Source: Promethearchaeota archaeon (lineage in GTDB: Archaea > Asgardarchaeota > Lokiarchaeia > Sigyniarchaeales > SOKP01). From it: a stretch of 64,000 nucleotides of DNA. Positions 44,674-52,430 of this stretch are shown piece after piece. The notes beneath the pieces were generated by a model. That model was not told the DNA's origin. It saw only the letters and a program-made list of their open reading frames with translations, and did no database searches. Each line of letters opens with the position of its first letter. Position 1 is the first letter of the stretch. The position numbers were made by a program, and so were the translations under genes. The stretch is from assembly GCA_019894975.1 (NCBI GenBank), contig JAGXNO010000017.1:1-64000 (forward strand), written 5' to 3'.

Positions 44674-45729
44674 TTAATTTAAAATTAGCATCTTGTCTAT
44701 AGTTTGGTCAGTCAACAAAATATGGTAATACTCTAAACTATTTTTATAATTAACTTTTTCTAATTTTCCTTCAACTAAAACCATCTCCCCTTCCCTAGCA
44801 TGTTCACAAAATCGTGCTCGGTAAGAATTCACTTCTAGAATATCTTTTAATTCAATCCTATTTGAACTGAGTTTTTTATCTAAGACTTTCAGAGGTTCAA
44901 TTTTGTAAGAACAAGGAGTAAATATTGAATCCTTGGAATCAATAATTAAAGCTTTTATTCTAATTCTCCCTAAGTTTGTGTAGTTGTAATCATAATAATT
45001 ACCTTTCCAGTCATTAGGACTTTTTATATATCGAATAAAATAACCTATACCATGGAATTTACCTTGATGGAGTTTTCTTTGCTCACTCTTCATAAAATTT
45101 TCAAATGTTATGTCAGATCCACCAACTCTCCAACTGAAATGGGATTTGAATTCTGTCATATTGTATTTTCTGAGTTCACTCATCCCCCCCACTAGAGTAG
45201 GAAGTTTTTCCTGGAAATCATGACTATTTTCTGTCCCATAAAGAATAATATCAATATCTGAGCCCTTTTTATCCAGATCAACCATTGTAGAACCAGTGAT
45301 TCCTATTAAATCCTGAGGTATTCCCCCCTTATCAATAAGAAACTCACATAAACTTTTGGATCGGAGTTCTAACTTAGAAAGATTTTTCTTTTCTTTCAAG
45401 TTCTGTAAGTATTCTCGAGGAGTATAAATCTTTTTAATGTCTTGATTCATAACACCTTGTACTTCGAGATCAAGTTCTTTAGAAAAAAAAAGATACTTAG
45501 GATATTTAGTTCTGAGTAAAGAATAGCGATCATCTAAATTGTATATTTTGCTATATTTAATTCCCTCTTTTATTCTATCTCCATTGGGATCTGGATAAAA
45601 TCTTAAGAAACATATCTTTCTATCATTTGGATGCAAGAGACCTTTTACGTCAAAAATTAGATTGGATTCCTTAGTTTCTATATAGTCTCCTTCAATACCT
45701 TCAATTATATTCATAAAATTCACAATCAA
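44674..45729 (-). CDS. Archaeal predicted nucleotidyltransferase (COG1665-like)
   Basis: 351 aa. The central motif GITGSTMVDLDKKGSDIDI is the pol-beta nucleotidyltransferase GSxx(S)DxD site. N-terminal residues 1-110 and the C-terminal part (VEGKLEKVNYKNSLEYYHIL) form flanking domains, the last possibly OB-like. The family is archaeal and its substrate is unknown. It is directly preceded, 10 bases away, by the coiled-coil gene that leads into the ubiquitin locus, so these two are one operon. A link with EndoQ in nucleic-acid repair is plausible. Confidence 0.75.
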   Translation of the reverse strand: MIVNFMNIIEGIEGDYIETKESNLIFDVKGLLHPNDRKICFLRFYPDPNGDRIKEGIKYSKIYNLDDRYSLLRTKYPKYLFFSKELDLEVQGVMNQDIKKIYTPREYLQNLKEKKNLSKLELRSKSLCEFLIDKGGIPQDLIGITGSTMVDLDKKGSDIDIILYGTENSHDFQEKLPTLVGGMSELRKYNMTEFKSHFSWRVGGSDITFENFMKSEQRKLHQGKFHGIGYFIRYIKSPNDWKGNYYDYNYTNLGRIRIKALIIDSKDSIFTPCSYKIEPLKVLDKKLSSNRIELKDILEVNSYRARFCEHAREGEMVLVEGKLEKVNYKNSLEYYHILLTDQTIDKMLILN

Positions 45730-45739
45730 AATTTAATAA

Positions 45740-46852
45740 TTAGTAGTTTGAAGGTGTTTTTGATTTGATTTTATGTTTTGGGATAGTTTTAACCTTCCTT
45801 AATTCTTTTTCAAAATCCCTTTTTTCTCTTAAAAATCTTTGTATATCTTTTTCTAACTTTTCTCTTTCTCGCCTTATATTATTTTTTTCATTCTCCAGCG
45901 AAGATTTTTCTTTTGCGATTTGTCTATAATCATCATTTAATTTTCTAAGTTTTTCCTCTAAATTTGGTATTTTATGTGTTAGAGAGTACTTATCTTCGGC
46001 TCGTGGGATCTTTCTTTCTAATTCTTTATATCTTGCATCTTGTTGTCTATTTCTTCTATCTAAATCATTAGAGTCTTTATCTATTTTATCTCTAATTTTT
46101 TTTAATTCTACCTTTTTCTTATCAATTTCACGCGTTTTTAAATCTAAATCCTGTTTTTTATACCTTGTCTTTTCTCTCTCTTCTTTTAATCTTCTCTTTT
46201 CGTCAGATATTCTATTTTTTTCATCAGTAATTTCCCTTTTTAGGTTATCTCTTTCTTTAGATAAATTTTTCACTTCATTCCTTGAATCCATTAATTTATC
46301 TTCTAAATCGTTAATAGTTCTCTCTAAAGCACTTTCTCTTCTTTCCATACCAGGAAGTTTTGTTTTAATATTCTTTAACCGATTCTCTGTGCTTTCTTTT
46401 TCTCTTTCTAAAGAGCTCTTTTCGTTTCTTATATCTCCACGCATGGTATCTAATTTTTCCTGGAATTTTGTTAGTTGAGCATTTTTTTCATTTAGTTCTT
46501 CATTTTTTCTCCTAAATTTTTCTCTTAATTGGCTTTCCTTCAATGCTAAATCATTTTTTTGTTGCTCCATATCATTATTAGCTTTTTTTAAGTCATTTCG
46601 TACCATATCCCGTTTTTCAACAAGATTTTTGACTTCATTTTCTAAGTTCTTCCTTTTCAATTCAAGGTTCTTGATATTATCATTATAATTTTCAATTTGA
46701 TTAACCACTTTTTCCCATTCGTTCTTTTCTTTATCTAACGCAATTCTCTCTTTTTTTATTTTTTTTAATAATTTTTTATCTGGGGAAAGATCTACTTCTT
46801 CATCCGGTGTTTTTTCTCGAATCTGATGTTTGGGAATAGGTTTTTCATCCAT
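45740..46852 (-). CDS. Long coiled-coil protein with terminal IPKHxIxxKTP motifs
   Basis: 370 aa, of which about residues 25-350 are charged heptad-rich coiled coil (Lys/Glu/Arg/Asp with regular Leu/Ile), without membrane helices. Both ends carry the same 11-residue motif: IPKHQIREKTP at 6-16 and IPKHKIKSKTP at 357-367. The first is followed by an acidic DEEVDLSP. The SKTP core recurs in the unstructured N-termini of the two Ub-like modifiers (TSKTPED and VKSKTPMSK). It likely forms a rod with two identical docking ends. It is divergent from Ub-like gene 1 across 211 bp. No known family was recognised. Confidence 0.7.
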   Translation of the reverse strand: MDEKPIPKHQIREKTPDEEVDLSPDKKLLKKIKKERIALDKEKNEWEKVVNQIENYNDNIKNLELKRKNLENEVKNLVEKRDMVRNDLKKANNDMEQQKNDLALKESQLREKFRRKNEELNEKNAQLTKFQEKLDTMRGDIRNEKSSLEREKESTENRLKNIKTKLPGMERRESALERTINDLEDKLMDSRNEVKNLSKERDNLKREITDEKNRISDEKRRLKEEREKTRYKKQDLDLKTREIDKKKVELKKIRDKIDKDSNDLDRRNRQQDARYKELERKIPRAEDKYSLTHKIPNLEEKLRKLNDDYRQIAKEKSSLENEKNNIRREREKLEKDIQRFLREKRDFEKELRKVKTIPKHKIKSKTPSNY

Positions 46853-47063
46853 AGATGTTCAACTATTATCTAATTTTGTTAATAATTTCATATGAATAGT
46901 GACTCTAAAGTGTTTGTAATTTGAAATACTACTATCTACGTTTCTGTTTACAGTTAATTCTATTTATATAGTTTAATTCACATTATTCTCATGTAGTTAA
47001 CATTTAAAAAATTAATGAAAGGAAATTAAGAATTTAACTATTTATCAAAACGGTGTTTATTAA

Positions 47064-47453
47064 ATGGAATTTGATGATGAATTTGACGAAGACCTAGAAT
47101 TTGATGAAGATTTGGAAGAAGAAATTAATGAAACTGAAGAGAAAGATTTGACTTCAAAAACTCCTGAAGATAAAGGTGCACCTGAAGGGAAAAAAATATC
47201 CGTCTATTTCATGAGCACGATCGGCCCGGGTGAGAAAAAACAAAAACTACTCATAAATTCAGAAAATCTTGTGGGAGATATTAAAGAAACAGTTGCAAAT
47301 TTATTTGGTTTAGATCCCGCAGATTTCTACTTAAGTTCTGGTGGTGTAACAATGGATGAACAGAACCCCATGAAAGAGTATTATGTTGATGATGGGGATG
47401 ACATACTTTTAATCCCTGCTAGTATTGCGGGGATAATTACTTACAGAAAATAA
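47064..47453 (+). CDS. Ubiquitin-like modifier 1, precursor with C-terminal extension
   Basis: 129 aa. A very acidic tail (residues 1-28) and a TSKTPED motif precede a beta-grasp fold: KISVYFMSTIGPGEKKQKLL, then LVGDIKETVANLFGLDPADF, YLSSGG, and YYVDDGDDILLIPASIAG. Following that Ala-Gly are six more residues, IITYRK. If Ala-Gly is the functional C-terminus, as in the sister protein at 49314, these must be removed, probably by the JAMM peptidase encoded at 51589. It is probably joined to targets by the E1 and E2 of the same locus. Confidence 0.85.
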   Translation: MEFDDEFDEDLEFDEDLEEEINETEEKDLTSKTPEDKGAPEGKKISVYFMSTIGPGEKKQKLLINSENLVGDIKETVANLFGLDPADFYLSSGGVTMDEQNPMKEYYVDDGDDILLIPASIAGIITYRK

Positions 47454-47483
47454 TCAGATTTTGTAGTAATTTAACCTATTTTT

Positions 47484-48278
47484 TTAAGATTTCTGTTTTC
47501 TTGAGGGAATTAAAGCAATTTCATCATCATCATCAATTTCATAATCATCTATTTGGGATTCGGAATGTAATAAAATCCCACCTGAAGATAAATGAAAATC
47601 GTCTTGCTTATAATTAAATAATATTCCAATCCTTTTTTTAACAGTAGTAATCGAGTCTTTCACATCAACAATAACTATCTTAGTTTTCTCACCAGGTTCA
47701 ACTAAGGATCTTACATATACACGCAGCTGGTCTTTCATTTCAAAAGTATTCATAGGAGGGTTGTAAATAATCTCCTCATCAGTTTTATATTGATTATTTA
47801 ACATGTTATCGATTAAAGTTTTTCTCTCATCAGTGTCAAAATATAGCATTTCTTGAATAAACTGTATCTTTTCTATTTTGGATATATCTAATTGATTTAT
47901 CTTATCTAATTCTTCTTGACTAAAAATAGAAAAGATAAATTTATTAATTAATGGAGAATCTTTGTAGGATTCTTCAGATTCCACATATTTTTCTATTAAA
48001 GGCATAGCATTAAAATAATCTTCAAAAATATCTACTGCATTTTTTTGAATAGATTTAGGTTTTGGCAAAATTTTCTTTTCTCTTATTTTATCAAACGGAG
48101 AACCAGTTGATTGGATTACAGTATAGATTGTACTTGTGGATAATACTGCTACGCTTCCAATATTGAGAGCAAGAAATAAATAAGAGTTTTCTATACGAAA
48201 TAGGAAAAAAGCCATATATAAAAGGATAAAACTGAAATATAGAGCGATGAGACCAATTAACCTATTTTTCTTCCTCAT
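47484..48278 (-). CDS. Membrane-anchored protein with C-terminal ubiquitin-like domain
   Basis: 264 aa. Two membrane helices lie at about residues 7-27 (LIGLIALYFSFILLYMAFFL) and 33-55, followed by a helical cytoplasmic region. Residues 183-264 are a Ub-like fold, with the lines DDFHLSSGGILLHSESQIDD and YEIDDDDEIALIPSRKQKS matching the modifiers at 47064 and 49314. The end is polar and has no Gly, so it cannot be conjugated. It is a fixed, membrane-bound Ub-like domain. It may recruit the E1, E2 or RING-like protein to the membrane. It is convergent with modifier gene 1. Confidence 0.8.
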   Translation of the reverse strand: MRKKNRLIGLIALYFSFILLYMAFFLFRIENSYLFLALNIGSVAVLSTSTIYTVIQSTGSPFDKIREKKILPKPKSIQKNAVDIFEDYFNAMPLIEKYVESEESYKDSPLINKFIFSIFSQEELDKINQLDISKIEKIQFIQEMLYFDTDERKTLIDNMLNNQYKTDEEIIYNPPMNTFEMKDQLRVYVRSLVEPGEKTKIVIVDVKDSITTVKKRIGILFNYKQDDFHLSSGGILLHSESQIDDYEIDDDDEIALIPSRKQKS

Positions 48279-48363
48279 GATTTTTTGATTAGATTATTTT
48301 CTAAATTTCTAATATCTAAATTAAAATATAAATTGCTTTGGAATAAAATTGGAGTTTTAATAT

Positions 48364-49035
48364 TCATTCACCTTGGATTGATTTTAACACCTTAGAATAT
48401 TGTTCTAAGTCTAATTTAAATCCATTTCTACCATTTACTTTTTCAATTTTTATCAATTTCAGGTTTTTCAATATATCTAAATATTTTTTAACAGTACTAT
48501 GATTTTTTTTTAATCCATCTGCTATTTCAGTAATTTTGAATGCCTTATTTTCTTCTTTCATAAACGTGATAATGGTTTGGACGAGATCTTTATTCAAATA
48601 ATAGTGAAACTTATCAAACTTTGGATTTGAATCAAATTTGAAGAAAATTCTATGATTATTGAGTTTTTCTGATCTAACAAATTGAAATTTTTCTAAGCAG
48701 GATAGATGCCATAATGCTTGATTACTTCCAATTTTTAGAACTCTCATTATTTCATTAATATTAGAGGGTTTACGATTAATATAATTAAAGATTTCATTCC
48801 TAGTTGGATTTTCAATTATATTATTTTTCATTAATCGAGTTCCAGGAATAATGACTCGTTTTTTTATTAGTGATTTTATTATCAGTTCGATTTTATTTCT
48901 ATTTATATTAGGATTCAATCTTACTCTATTAGAAACAAATTCAATTATATCATTAATTGAAAAAAAGGTCTTTTTTGTTAAATATTCCTTTACTATACTA
49001 AATACGACAGATTCTAGATCTTCCAGAGATTTCAT
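48364..49035 (-). CDS. Multi-winged-helix regulator in the ubiquitin locus
   Basis: 223 aa with up to three winged helices: residues 8-75 (FFSINDIIEFVSNRVRLNPN), 80-150 (PSNINEIMRVLKIGSNQALWHLSCL region) and 160-222 (FKITEIADGLKKNHSTVKKY then LDILKNLKLIKIEKV). The second and third resemble ArsR/MarR-type DNA-binding domains. It has no ligand domain. It is divergent from modifier gene 2 (278-bp gap) and leads toward the membrane Ub-like gene, so it is the best candidate regulator of the locus. No operator was identified. Confidence 0.65.
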   Translation of the reverse strand: MKSLEDLESVVFSIVKEYLTKKTFFSINDIIEFVSNRVRLNPNINRNKIELIIKSLIKKRVIIPGTRLMKNNIIENPTRNEIFNYINRKPSNINEIMRVLKIGSNQALWHLSCLEKFQFVRSEKLNNHRIFFKFDSNPKFDKFHYYLNKDLVQTIITFMKEENKAFKITEIADGLKKNHSTVKKYLDILKNLKLIKIEKVNGRNGFKLDLEQYSKVLKSIQGE

Positions 49036-49313
49036 AGTTTTAAATTCATATCAGGGTTGATTTGCTTGCTTTTCTAGCTTAAAATTCTCTCTAAATCAAT
49101 AAATTATCTTTGATATATATTTATAGACATTCATATAATTTATAATATAATTTCTTAAGATGGGAATAAGCTTTTTTCTTAGTCAAAATTTCTATTAAAA
49201 AAACTTCAAAATCATTCCAATGGGTTTTATTATATCTTTTTATTGTGATTTAATTAAAATATAAAAAATAATAAATCATAAAATTAAAAATAAAAAAAAT
49301 GGAAGTGATATGA

Positions 49314-49649
49314 ATGAGTTTTGAAGATAAATTTGATGAGGATTTAGTTGGGGAGGAACCTGTTAAATCTAAGACTCCTATGTCTAAAATCCCTTCAGCA
49401 GGAAAGAAAATAACATTATATTTCATGTCAACTATTGGTCCTGGTGAAAAAAAGGAGAAATTAACTGTGAATGATGGAAATTGTGTTGACGATTTAAAGC
49501 AAACGTTAGGAAATTTATATGGATTGGATCCTAACGACTTTCACTTATCATCTGGTGGAGTAACTATGGATGAAAATAGTGCACTAAAAGAATATCATGT
49601 GAATGATGGGGATGATATTCTTTTGATCCCTGCGAGTACAGCGGGGTAA
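49314..49649 (+). CDS. Ubiquitin-like modifier 2, mature-ended
   Basis: 111 aa. A short acidic start, VKSKTPMSKIPSAGKK linker, then the beta-grasp fold ITLYFMSTIGPGEKKEKL, CVDDLKQTLGNLYGLDPNDF, HLSSGGVTMDE and YHVNDGDDILLIPASTAG-stop. The stop follows directly after Ala-Gly, so no processing is needed. Ub normally ends in Gly-Gly. UFM1 is known to use a single Gly (Val-Gly), which makes Ala-Gly workable. It shares most fold residues with modifier 1. A hairpin plus T-tract follows, so this gene may be expressed above the E1-E2 genes. Confidence 0.87.
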   Translation: MSFEDKFDEDLVGEEPVKSKTPMSKIPSAGKKITLYFMSTIGPGEKKEKLTVNDGNCVDDLKQTLGNLYGLDPNDFHLSSGGVTMDENSALKEYHVNDGDDILLIPASTAG

Positions 49650-49681
49650 CCTTATATAACTTTCTTCATAAAATATAATAT

Positions 49682-49720
49682 AAGGGCGTTTAGCCCTTTA
49701 CCTTTTTTTATTTTTTTTAT
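49682..49720 (+). terminator. Hairpin and T-rich tract between modifier 2 and E1
   Basis: AAGGGC (49682-49687) and GCCCTT (49693-49698) form a 6-bp stem with a 5-base loop, followed by two runs of seven and eight Ts. This looks like an intrinsic terminator. Only 20 bases separate it from the E1 start, so it may act as partial terminator that sets the ratio of modifier to enzyme. Confidence 0.6.
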
Positions 49721-49740
49721 TAATAGTAATGGTGATAATA

Positions 49741-50964
49741 ATGGATAGGGGTTCAGATTTTTTCGGTAAAGAATTATCAGTTGAAGAGAGAAATCTTTAT
49801 GATCGTCAATTTCGTCTAGAGGGGTGGTCTCAGAAATTGGTAAAAAATTCGAGAGTTTTAATAGCAGGAGTAGGCGGATTAGGTTGTGAAATTGCTAAAA
49901 ACTTAGCTATGCTCGGAGTTGGTTATATTGATCTTGTTGATTTAGATATAATTGAACACTCTAATTTAAATCGCCAAATTCTTTTCACGGGGGCAAAAAT
50001 TGGTGAGGCTAAAGCAGTTGTTGCCGCTAGAAAATTACGAGATATTAATCCTAACATCATTGTTAAAGGGTATCACACTTCCTTAGAGCGGTTGAATCCG
50101 GCAATTTATAAAGCTGCCGACGTTATCATAGGAGGTCTTGATTCCATGAATGCACGTTTAAATTTAAATGCTCAATGTATTAGGTTTAAAAAACCTCTTG
50201 TAGATGGAGGGGTATCTGGTTATCATGGTCATGTATACACAATCTTTCCTTATCAAAATGCCTGTTATGAATGTAATCCATTACCTGTCGGTGAAGATGA
50301 TGAAATGGCTGCTTGTACCGTTGTAGGAATCCCCAGAAAAAGAATTCATTGTGTCTTCAAAGGGGATATGGCATTTAAAGAGAAATTTGACAGAGATCCA
50401 AATCCAAAGAATTTAAAGGATATTAAATTTATTCAAAAGATTGCGAATGATTTAGTTACCAAACATAATTTTTTACCTGAATACACAGAAGATGATATTG
50501 TAAAAATTATTGATAGACACGATCCTGGGATAATAACCATCAATGCAGTTATTTCCGCATTACAGTCCCATGAAGCTATAAAAATTCTTCACTGGAGAAA
50601 AAAACATAGTGGATTAGGAGAACCTATTCAAAGTTATATAATTTTCAATGGAATAACAATGAAATTCTATCATATTGAAAAACAGAGAAATCCAGAATGT
50701 TCTCAATGTGGTAAACATGTTCGAAGAGTTTCAATTAAATTAAGATCTCAATCCCCCTGTAGTAAAATAATTGAGATCTTAGAGAAAAATGGATTCAAAT
50801 TAGATCCAGATTCTGAACCAATCCTTACTTTATTAGATTTCAATGATATAAAAATTGTAGATTTAGAACAAAACCCGGATGAAAATAATTTAAGAAATTA
50901 TGATTTAATTACAGCTGCGGGGTTTACAGCCGGAGAAATCTTCATAACTTTAAAATTGATGTAA
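49741..50964 (+). CDS. Ubiquitin-activating enzyme E1-like protein
   Basis: About 407 aa. Using numbering from the upstream ATG 49729: ATP site GVGGLG (47-52), DLD (71-73) and NLNRQ (79-83) Arg finger; zinc pairs C179-x2-C182 and C324-x2-C327; catalytic Cys196 in AACTVVGIPRKRIHC, the pattern of eukaryotic UBA2/UBA3. Residues about 334-411 resemble a ubiquitin-fold (UFD) domain for E2 binding. It adenylates the modifier tail and forms a thioester. GGTGAT at 49731-49736 supports ATG 49741. E2, JAMM and RING-like genes follow in the same direction. Confidence 0.9.
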   Translation: MDRGSDFFGKELSVEERNLYDRQFRLEGWSQKLVKNSRVLIAGVGGLGCEIAKNLAMLGVGYIDLVDLDIIEHSNLNRQILFTGAKIGEAKAVVAARKLRDINPNIIVKGYHTSLERLNPAIYKAADVIIGGLDSMNARLNLNAQCIRFKKPLVDGGVSGYHGHVYTIFPYQNACYECNPLPVGEDDEMAACTVVGIPRKRIHCVFKGDMAFKEKFDRDPNPKNLKDIKFIQKIANDLVTKHNFLPEYTEDDIVKIIDRHDPGIITINAVISALQSHEAIKILHWRKKHSGLGEPIQSYIIFNGITMKFYHIEKQRNPECSQCGKHVRRVSIKLRSQSPCSKIIEILEKNGFKLDPDSEPILTLLDFNDIKIVDLEQNPDENNLRNYDLITAAGFTAGEIFITLKLM

Positions 50965-51052
50965 TTATTTAACCAAAAATCATATTAAATGATATAAAAC
51001 AAAATAAAATTAAAAAAAATCATAAACAGAAGATAAAGAAGAGGTATAAAAA

Positions 51053-51580
51053 ATGAGTATAAGAAGTAGTCGTATTTCGCAAGATTTTGCGGGATTGAAA
51101 AAAATGCTTAAAGAAGGTACTCTTGTTCAATTAAAACCATTTAATCCAAAAAAGAAGAGTATTGACCATTTAGCTTTAGCGATTAAAGGGCCTAGAAGTA
51201 CAGCATATGCAGGTGGTGTCTTTAAATTGGAAATGAAATTTCCTACTCAGTATCCTAAAAAACCACCCTTTGTAAGATTGCATACTCCTATATGGCATCC
51301 AAATTTTTGGCCAAAACCTACTGAATATAAAGGACAGAGAAATATATGCTTAGCATTAGTAGATCCTTCCTTGATTGGTAATAAAGGAGGTTGGAGTCCA
51401 ACGAAAACTGCTGTAACTGTTGTTCAGGCTATAATTGCAATGTTAAATACCCGTGGTAAATATGTTAATCCCACAGACGTTTTTAATAAAAAAGCTGCAA
51501 TTGAAATGATGAAAAACCCAAAGTTTTTTGAGAAAAAGGTTAAAAACCTAGTGAAAAAATATGCGAATAAAAAGTGGTGA
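51053..51580 (+). CDS. Ubiquitin-conjugating enzyme E2-like protein
   Basis: 175 aa, one UBC fold. FKLEMKFPTQYPKKPPFVRL is the central sheet, H82-P-N84 is the HPN motif, catalytic Cys99 is in NICLAL, and GWSP (113-116) is the usual WSP following it. The HPN-to-Cys loop is about six residues longer than in typical E2s (FWPKPTEYKGQRN). The C-terminus is a basic helix. It takes the modifier from the E1 at Cys99 and gives it to lysines. It lies 88 bp after E1 and 8 bp before the JAMM gene. Confidence 0.9.
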   Translation: MSIRSSRISQDFAGLKKMLKEGTLVQLKPFNPKKKSIDHLALAIKGPRSTAYAGGVFKLEMKFPTQYPKKPPFVRLHTPIWHPNFWPKPTEYKGQRNICLALVDPSLIGNKGGWSPTKTAVTVVQAIIAMLNTRGKYVNPTDVFNKKAAIEMMKNPKFFEKKVKNLVKKYANKKW

Positions 51581-51588
51581 TTTCCTAA

Positions 51589-52401
51589 ATGGAAGAAAGA
51601 GAGTTAGCTAATGATTCAATTAAAGATGTAATTAAAAAGAAGATTAAAGAAAAAATAAAAAAGGAATTATTAGATGAAATATGTGAAGAACTTAAATTAG
51701 AAGAAGAAGAATTAACAGAAGAAATTGCTTCAATGCTTACACAGAAATCATCTACTAAACCAATTATAAAACATTCAAAGGAACCTACAGCTAAAATGGT
51801 GGGAGTTAAAAAAGTTGAAATTCAAACAGAACAGGAAATTAAAAAAGAAATTTATATTTCTATAAAAGCAATCCTTAAAATCGCAAGTCATTCCCTTAAA
51901 TATGCTAATTCTAAGATTCCAAAAAACAATTGGGTGGAAGTCATTGGACTTCTCGGAGGGAAATTAGACAGTAATGAAATACTCCATATCGAAGATGCCT
52001 ACCCTATGGGTCATGGAACAGCAGTTTATGCAGAAATCAAAGATTATAAGAATTATGTGAGAGCTTTTAATGATATTAAAAAACAAAAATTATTTATGTG
52101 TGGATGGTATCATTCTCATCCAACTTTCGGTTGTTTCATGTCTAGGGAAGATATGGGGACTCAAGAAAGATACCAAAAACTTTGGGATAAAGCTGTTGCT
52201 CTTGTTATAGATCCTTACCTTATTGATGGAACATCTACGGGATTTGAAATTTATCGTGCAAATTTGAAGTCAAAAACATGGTATCCTTTGTTATATGGGA
52301 TTAAAGGGTCATTAGATATACGTATGTTACCAGATATATTAGCATTTATGAATCCTTTAATTCAAGGGAAACCTGCATATTTAGAATATGATGAAGAATA
52401 A
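51589..52401 (+). CDS. Rpn11-like JAMM/MPN+ deubiquitinase
   Basis: 270 aa. Residues 5-50 are a charged coiled coil. The MPN domain has E117 (WVEVIGLLGG), H175-S-H177 in GWYHSHPTFGCFMSREDMGT, S185 and D188, a full ExnHxHx7SxxD zinc site. The stretch HSHPTFGCFMS is close to proteasomal Rpn11 (HSHPGFGCWLS). It should cleave isopeptide bonds and could trim the IITYRK extension of modifier 1. The N-terminal coiled coil is an addition that may bind the long coiled-coil protein at 45740. It is in the E1-E2-JAMM operon. Confidence 0.92.
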   Translation: MEERELANDSIKDVIKKKIKEKIKKELLDEICEELKLEEEELTEEIASMLTQKSSTKPIIKHSKEPTAKMVGVKKVEIQTEQEIKKEIYISIKAILKIASHSLKYANSKIPKNNWVEVIGLLGGKLDSNEILHIEDAYPMGHGTAVYAEIKDYKNYVRAFNDIKKQKLFMCGWYHSHPTFGCFMSREDMGTQERYQKLWDKAVALVIDPYLIDGTSTGFEIYRANLKSKTWYPLLYGIKGSLDIRMLPDILAFMNPLIQGKPAYLEYDEE

Positions 52402-52430
52402 ATAGTGAAATAGAAGGTGATCAGATAATC

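Noticed and set aside
49310..49324. ATG at 49310 as a start or leader peptide before modifier 2
   Set aside because: It gives only four codons (ATG AAT GAG TTT TGA) and overlaps the true ATG 49314; no convincing role.
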